A stretch of 10,000 nt of DNA from Rheinheimera sp. (GTDB lineage: Bacteria > Pseudomonadota > Gammaproteobacteria > Enterobacterales > Alteromonadaceae), in assembly GCF_020217005.1 (NCBI RefSeq), contig NZ_JAIWOI010000002.1, forward strand, positions 1 through 10,000, given 5' to 3'. The notes under the pieces were generated by a model. It saw nothing but the letters and a program-made list of their open reading frames with translations, was not told the DNA's origin and ran no database searches. Positions 6,274 to 10,000 of this stretch are shown here, in pieces. A program made the translations under genes and the position numbers. Each line of letters begins with the position of its first letter. The first letter of the stretch is position 1.

Positions 6274-6291
6274 ATGACAGTCATATGACAG
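6274..6291 (-). promoter_or_regulatory. Pho box (PhoB binding site), oriented toward the GGDEF-AraC operon
   Basis: On the - strand the sequence reads CTGTCAT-ATGA-CTGTCAT: two identical 7-base half-sites with an 11-base period. Against the E. coli Pho box consensus (CTGTCAT, AWAW spacer, CTGT[AC]A[CT]) 17 of 18 positions agree. The only mismatch is a G in the spacer. PhoB normally binds such tandem repeats in place of a -35 element, with the -10 about 10 bases further on. Here CAGACT (6263-6258) sits at that distance and TATTGT (6251-6246) somewhat further, both ahead of the GGDEF start at 6218. The box ends 55 bases before that start. It could also influence the divergent receptor gene, but its orientation and about 140-base distance argue for the - strand operon first. 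Confidence 0.75.
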
Positions 6292-6299
6292 ATATCTGT
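6288..6299. repeat. Perfect 12-base palindrome abutting the Pho box
   Basis: ACAGATATCTGT overlaps the upstream end of the Pho box by four bases. It could be an additional operator whose occupant competes with PhoB, or a by-product of the repeated CTGT half-site sequence. Confidence 0.3.
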
Positions 6300-6305
6300 A
6301 AGACA

Positions 6306-6336
6306 GAGCTAAGCAGACCCCGGGTCCGCTTAGCTC
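6306..6336. promoter_or_regulatory. 31-base near-perfect palindrome in the divergent intergenic region
   Basis: Two 15-base arms (6306-6320 and 6322-6336) match as inverted repeats with one mismatch (A6315 against C6327) around a single central base at 6321. The outer arms contain GAGCTAAGC and GCTTAGCTC; the core is GC-rich around CCCGGG. No gene ends nearby and no T-run follows on either side, so it is not a conventional terminator. It could be an operator for a dimeric regulator acting on one or both divergent operons. If transcription of the receptor starts upstream of it, it would form a strong leader hairpin. The occupant is not identifiable from the sequence. Confidence 0.55.
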
Positions 6337-6398
6337 AGGCCGTGCAGCTTTAGCGCGCTGAGTTGTCACAAAAACGCCGCAGAATAAATTCCAATCAC

Positions 6399-6404
6399 TA
6401 TAAA
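6399..6404 (+). promoter_or_regulatory. Possible -10 element of the TonB receptor gene
   Basis: TATAAA lies 27 bases before the preferred ATG. No -35-like hexamer is found 16-18 bases upstream; the closest, TTGTCA at 6364-6369, is 29 bases away. A missing -35 would fit an activator-dependent promoter, for example one driven by the divergent AraC-family protein, but this is inference. Confidence 0.3.
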
Positions 6405-6430
6405 CATATTCAGAATTGGGGTTTTCTTCT

Positions 6431-9214
6431 ATGCAAATAAACAGCATGCAACCAAGCAATACTCAGGCGGCGAAAAAGTTTCGTCGCGCTTTATTGGCCA
6501 GCAGTATTAGTATGATTTGTGCTTCAGTGCTCCAGGTGCAGGCCGCTGAATTAACAGGTCGGGTAGTGGACAATCGACAAGTCTTATTGTCTGGCGTGCA
6601 GGTTAGTATTCCGGCGCTAAAGATCAGTAAAGTCACAGGCCATGATGGTCGTTTTGTGTTTTCTAATTTGCCGGAAGGTCAGTACCAACTGCAATTTAGT
6701 TATGCCGGTGTGCCGCAGCAAAAATCTGATGTCAGCTTAAGCTCTAATCAGGCGATGGGTGATATCACGCTGGCAAAAGTGGAATCCGGCATCGAAAAGC
6801 TGGAAGTACAAGGTCAGCTGGCGTCAGCAGGTAAAGCCTTAAGTCAGCAACGTTTTGCCAGCGGCATTGTCAGTGTCGCAACGACGGATGAACTGGGTCA
6901 GTTTCCGGATAAAAACGTCAGCGAATCTTTAGCCCGTTTAGCAGGTTTGTCTGTGGAGCCGGATCAAGGCGAAGGCCGTTTTATCCGGGTTCGTGGTTTA
7001 GCTCCGGATTACAATACAGTGACCTACAACGGTACTCAATTGGCTGCGCCAGAATCAGGCCGCCGTGCTGTGGCTTTGGACGTGATCCCTTCGGATTTAT
7101 TGTCCTCCGTCGAAGTGACTAAAACCATAGCGCCGGAGCAGGCTGCAGGTTCTTTAGGTGGCACTGTGGATATTAAAAGTATCTCTGCTTTTGACCGCAG
7201 TTCAGATTTTTACAGTTTCAGCGCTGAAGGCAGTTACAACCAGCAGCAAAGTGAAACCAGCCCTAAGCTGTCAGGTTTATACAGCCATATTTTTGATGTG
7301 GCAGGTGATAAAGACGCTTTAGGTGTGGCCTTATCCGCCAGTTATGCCGATCGTAAATTTGGTTCAGACAACGTTGAGACTGGTGGCAACTGGGATATTG
7401 AAGAACAAGCTCTTGAAGAGTTTGAACAACGCCAATATCAAATCAGCCGTAAACGCATGGGCTTAGCACTCAACCTCGACTACCGTCCTGAAGGCAATAC
7501 AGACTATTACCTGCGGACTTTGTACAGCAAATTTGCTGACGATGAAGTGCGTCAGGGTTTACTCACAGAATTTGAAGAACCAGTAAAAGCAGGCGCAGAC
7601 TCAGCAGGCGAGTTGGTGCGCAGTATTAAAGCCCGTGAAGAAACTCAAACCATCAGCGCTGTCGTATTAGGCATGCAACAGCAACTGGCGGATTGGCAGT
7701 GGAAAGCAGAAGTGGGCGCCAGTAAAGCCGATGAAAAAACACCTTTTAGTCTGGCCGATGGTCAGTTTAAACAGGAGTTTGACGAGGGTTTAAGTTTCAG
7801 TGGTACAGATAAACTGCAGTTATTGGCACCAGAATCTGCGTATAACCCAGCAGATTATGAGCTGGATGAAGTGGAAGTAGCTGATACGTTTACAGAAGAA
7901 AAAGAGAAAAACGCCAAGTTTGATTTAAGCCGGGAACTGCTGCAAAGCTGGGGCGCTTTGGAGCTTAAAGCTGGTGCTAAATGGAGCGACAGAAGCAAAA
8001 CTGCGGACGAAAGCCTGTGGCTCTATGAGGATTTGGAAGACGCTGGTCTGACGAAGCTGACCTTGGCTGATTACCCTATGGGTGATGCAGATTATGGCTT
8101 AGGCCGGTTTGGACCAGCCATCAATCCTGGCCTGTTATTGTCCGGATTAAGCACTTTAGACCGTGACGATTATCTGGATCCTGTCGAATCACAAATTAAC
8201 GATTTCAGCGTCGACGAAGAAATTAAAGCTGCGTATCTGCAAGGCAGTTGGCAAGGCGAAAACTGGGAACTGATAGCTGGTAGCCGTTTTGAGCATGACC
8301 AACGTGATGCCCAAGGTAGCAAATACGACGCGACCACCGAAGAATTCAGCTCTGTGCTGTATAGCGGTTCGGAATCACATTGGTTGCCTGCGATAATCAG
8401 CCGTTACAGCCTGTCCGATCAGACACAGGTTCGTGCTGCGGTTACCAGTTCTTTAGTGCGTCCAAGTTTTGCTCAGTTGGCGCCGGCTTTTGTGCTGGAA
8501 GAAGACGATGGTGATATTGAAGCCAGTTTTGGTAATCCGGCGCTTGAGGCTTTAACTTCAACCAACCTGGATTTAGGTGTGGAGTATTACCCGGACAGAT
8601 TAGGCGTGATGTCGGCCATGCTGTTTTACAAAGACATTAAAGACTTTATCTACGCCACGGACTTAGCTGGGCAAGGAGAATATCAGGACTTTAAGCATGC
8701 TGAAACCTTTATCAATGGTGATGATGCGACTTTGTACGGCCTGGAACTGAACTATGTTCAGCAGTTGCAAGGCATCAGCGAGTTTTGGGATCACTGGTTA
8801 TTGTCAGCCAACTTAACCTTAAGCCGCTCTGATGCCCAAATCAGCTGGTTTGATGATGGTGAGCTGCTGACCCGTGATATTGATTTACCAAGTCAGTCCG
8901 ACCAAACCGCCAATATGGCCATTGGTTATGAAGACAACAGCTGGAGCTTGCGTTTAGCGGCCAATTATAAGTCAGAGTATCTGGTGGAAGTCAGCGAGTT
9001 TGATGACCCTGCCTATGACTTATTCAGCGACAGTCAGCTGCAATGGGACTTCAGCGCAAAATGGAAAATCGACCCTGCTGTACAGTTGTACTTTAATGCG
9101 GTCAATTTAACAGACGAGCCTTATTACAACTACACGGGCAGCCGCGCCTTTAACGCTCAGTATGAAGAATACGGCCGTACTTTTGCTGTTGGTATTCAGT
9201 TAACCAACTGGTAA
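6431..9214 (+). CDS. TonB-dependent receptor of the TonB-Xanth-Caul type with N-terminal carboxypeptidase-regulatory-like domain
   Basis: A 927-residue outer-membrane transporter powered by TonB-ExbBD. The signal peptide covers residues 1-38, with KKFRR, a hydrophobic stretch and probable cleavage after VQA. A carboxypeptidase-regulatory-like beta-sandwich follows at 40-115 (LTGRVVDNR, DGRFVFSNLPEGQY). A candidate TonB box lies at 121-128 (IEKLEVQG) and the plug at about 140-250, with FPDKNVSESLARLAGLSVE, FIRVRGLAPDYNTVTYNG and SLGGTVDIKS. The barrel runs from about 260 to the terminal tryptophan in LTNW, as expected for a BAM substrate. The barrel is rich in acidic residues (EEDDGDIE, VSEFDDPAYD). 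The ATG at 6431 is chosen over the in-frame TTG at 6416 because it puts GGGG upstream and gives a standard signal peptide. The phosphoesterase gene 9 bases downstream suggests a phosphorylated organic substrate; this is inference from context. Confidence 0.9.
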   Translation: MQINSMQPSNTQAAKKFRRALLASSISMICASVLQVQAAELTGRVVDNRQVLLSGVQVSIPALKISKVTGHDGRFVFSNLPEGQYQLQFSYAGVPQQKSDVSLSSNQAMGDITLAKVESGIEKLEVQGQLASAGKALSQQRFASGIVSVATTDELGQFPDKNVSESLARLAGLSVEPDQGEGRFIRVRGLAPDYNTVTYNGTQLAAPESGRRAVALDVIPSDLLSSVEVTKTIAPEQAAGSLGGTVDIKSISAFDRSSDFYSFSAEGSYNQQQSETSPKLSGLYSHIFDVAGDKDALGVALSASYADRKFGSDNVETGGNWDIEEQALEEFEQRQYQISRKRMGLALNLDYRPEGNTDYYLRTLYSKFADDEVRQGLLTEFEEPVKAGADSAGELVRSIKAREETQTISAVVLGMQQQLADWQWKAEVGASKADEKTPFSLADGQFKQEFDEGLSFSGTDKLQLLAPESAYNPADYELDEVEVADTFTEEKEKNAKFDLSRELLQSWGALELKAGAKWSDRSKTADESLWLYEDLEDAGLTKLTLADYPMGDADYGLGRFGPAINPGLLLSGLSTLDRDDYLDPVESQINDFSVDEEIKAAYLQGSWQGENWELIAGSRFEHDQRDAQGSKYDATTEEFSSVLYSGSESHWLPAIISRYSLSDQTQVRAAVTSSLVRPSFAQLAPAFVLEEDDGDIEASFGNPALEALTSTNLDLGVEYYPDRLGVMSAMLFYKDIKDFIYATDLAGQGEYQDFKHAETFINGDDATLYGLELNYVQQLQGISEFWDHWLLSANLTLSRSDAQISWFDDGELLTRDIDLPSQSDQTANMAIGYEDNSWSLRLAANYKSEYLVEVSEFDDPAYDLFSDSQLQWDFSAKWKIDPAVQLYFNAVNLTDEPYYNYTGSRAFNAQYEEYGRTFAVGIQLTNW

Positions 9215-9223
9215 GGATGGCTT

Positions 9224-10000
9224 ATGAGTATTAAAGCATATCTATACCCAGGTATAAAACTGCAGGGGCCAGTTGCTGGCCTGCTGCTTTTAAGCTGCAT
9301 AGCCAGTGCCAGCAACACTTCAGTACCTGATGGGCTTGCACGTTATCAGGCCAGCGCCTTTGCCGACCGCATTGTACTGTTACCTGCCGGCAATGCCGCC
9401 AGCAGTCAGGCGGTCGGCTGGCGTAGCAATCAGGCGCAAAGCCAATTGCAGTGGGCAAAAGCTGTGGACGGACCTGCACTGGAACTTGAGGCTAAAACCT
9501 TGGACGTCAAAGGTACTTTAGTTAAAACCGACAATGGCTCAGCCTATTTTTATAAAGCAGTCATGCCGGGTTTAGAAAGCGACACCCTTTATGCCTACAG
9601 AGTCAAAGGCCAGGGCAACTGGAGCGAGTGGCTGCAATTTCGCACTGCCAAAGCTGAGTTTGAACCTTTTAGTTTGCTGTATTTTGGGGATGCGCAAAAT
9701 AACTTAAAAGCGCATTTCTCGCGTCTGGTGCGTCAGGCGCAGCAGCAGGTACCTCAAGCTCAGCTGATGCTGCATGCAGGTGATTTAGTCAATTCCCGTT
9801 ACGGTATTTTGGATCACGAATGGGGTGAGTGGTTTGACGCTATTGGCTGGGTTGGTGCTATGACACCTCAGTTGATTGCCCCTGGTAACCATGAATACCT
9901 GAAAAGTGAAAATGCCAAAGGGGAAGAACGTAGGGTGTTGGCTGCGCAATTTACTGCACAGTTCCAAAGCCTGAACAATGGCCCAGCGACTTTACAGGAC
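9224..10000 (+). CDS. Exported metallophosphoesterase with purple-acid-phosphatase-like N-terminal Fn3 domain (partial)
   Basis: The first 259 codons are visible and the frame stays open to the window edge. AAGGA at 9213-9217 overlaps the receptor stop and precedes the ATG by 6 bases, so the two genes form an operon. A hydrophobic N-terminal segment (about 16-29, PVAGLLLLSC) is an export signal. Cysteine 25 in LLSC is an imperfect lipobox, leaving lipoprotein or ordinary secretion open. Residues 47-142 resemble the Fn3-like N-terminal domain of purple acid phosphatases (ADRIVLLPAG, AVGWRSN, YAYRVKG, WSEWLQFRTA). The calcineurin-like domain begins at about 148, with metal-ligand motifs FGDAQN (D156), HAGDLVN (D187) and APGNHEY (N222, H223). 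GDxQ replaces the GDxG of classical purple acid phosphatases, and the tyrosine after the second GD is absent. The later histidine motifs lie outside the window. It probably releases phosphate from organic esters outside the cytoplasm; the substrate is unknown. Confidence 0.85.
   Translation, partial: MSIKAYLYPGIKLQGPVAGLLLLSCIASASNTSVPDGLARYQASAFADRIVLLPAGNAASSQAVGWRSNQAQSQLQWAKAVDGPALELEAKTLDVKGTLVKTDNGSAYFYKAVMPGLESDTLYAYRVKGQGNWSEWLQFRTAKAEFEPFSLLYFGDAQNNLKAHFSRLVRQAQQQVPQAQLMLHAGDLVNSRYGILDHEWGEWFDAIGWVGAMTPQLIAPGNHEYLKSENAKGEERRVLAAQFTAQFQSLNNGPATLQD

Noticed and set aside
6306..6336. Large palindrome as an intrinsic terminator
   Set aside because: No gene ends nearby on either strand and no T-run follows the stem in either direction.
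6353..6370. Second Pho box oriented toward the TonB receptor
   Set aside because: Only one half-site (TTGTCAC at 6364-6370) resembles the consensus; the position 11 bases upstream does not match.
6416..6430. TTG as start of the TonB receptor
   Set aside because: The ATG at 6431 follows GGGG at a suitable distance and begins a normal signal peptide; the TTG itself lies in that purine-rich stretch and has nothing upstream.
6256..6459. Short - strand frame spanning the divergent intergenic region and the receptor start
   Set aside because: It covers the Pho box and the large palindrome, has no plausible ribosome binding site and resembles no protein.
9231..9521. Short frames on both strands at the start of the phosphoesterase gene
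   Set aside because: The true frame starts at 9224 with a ribosome binding site, an export signal and Fn3/phosphoesterase motifs that run to the window end.

Overview
The window looks like chromosomal DNA of a free-living gammaproteobacterium of the Rheinheimera/Alteromonadales type. Pointers are a moderate GC content, glutamine-rich proteins, a TonB-Xanth-Caul-type TonB-dependent receptor, a HopJ-family protein and many signalling genes. Genus assignment is an inference from protein character, not from a search. Gene density is high. I see no rRNA, tRNA, insertion sequence, phage gene or CRISPR array, and no gene-free stretch longer than about 215 bases.

Left part (1-1777, + strand): a two-gene partner-switching cassette. 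A receiver domain fused to a SpoIIE-type PP2C phosphatase is followed 7 bases later by a STAS-domain anti-sigma-factor antagonist. The layout resembles Pseudomonas HsbR/HsbA but lacks the kinase domain of HsbR. The first gene probably overlaps the stop codon of an upstream gene outside the window. A stand-alone VOC/PhnB-like protein follows (1853-2317).

Middle (2385-4212): an uncharacterised protein with two EF-hand-like calcium loops (- strand) is divergent from a HopJ-family gene (+ strand). The HopJ gene meets a single-domain response regulator (- strand) tail to tail, with the two stop codons sharing a TTAA.

Right part (4309-10000): a divergent locus that I read as a phosphorus-acquisition module. 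On the - strand, a four-helix membrane protein with a degenerate GGDEF domain overlaps an AraC-family regulator with an arabinose-binding-like N-terminus. On the + strand, a large TonB-dependent receptor is followed 9 bases later by an exported Fn3/purple-acid-phosphatase-like metallophosphoesterase cut by the window edge. The roughly 210-base region between the arms holds a near-consensus Pho box (17 of 18 positions against the E. coli consensus) that points toward the GGDEF-AraC arm, and a 31-base near-perfect palindrome.

The most interesting reading is a phosphate-starvation circuit. PhoB would switch on a membrane c-di-GMP sensor (GGDEF motif degenerate, I-site intact) and an AraC regulator, which could in turn control the receptor/phosphatase pair. 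The regulatory links are inference; the motifs are visible in the sequence.
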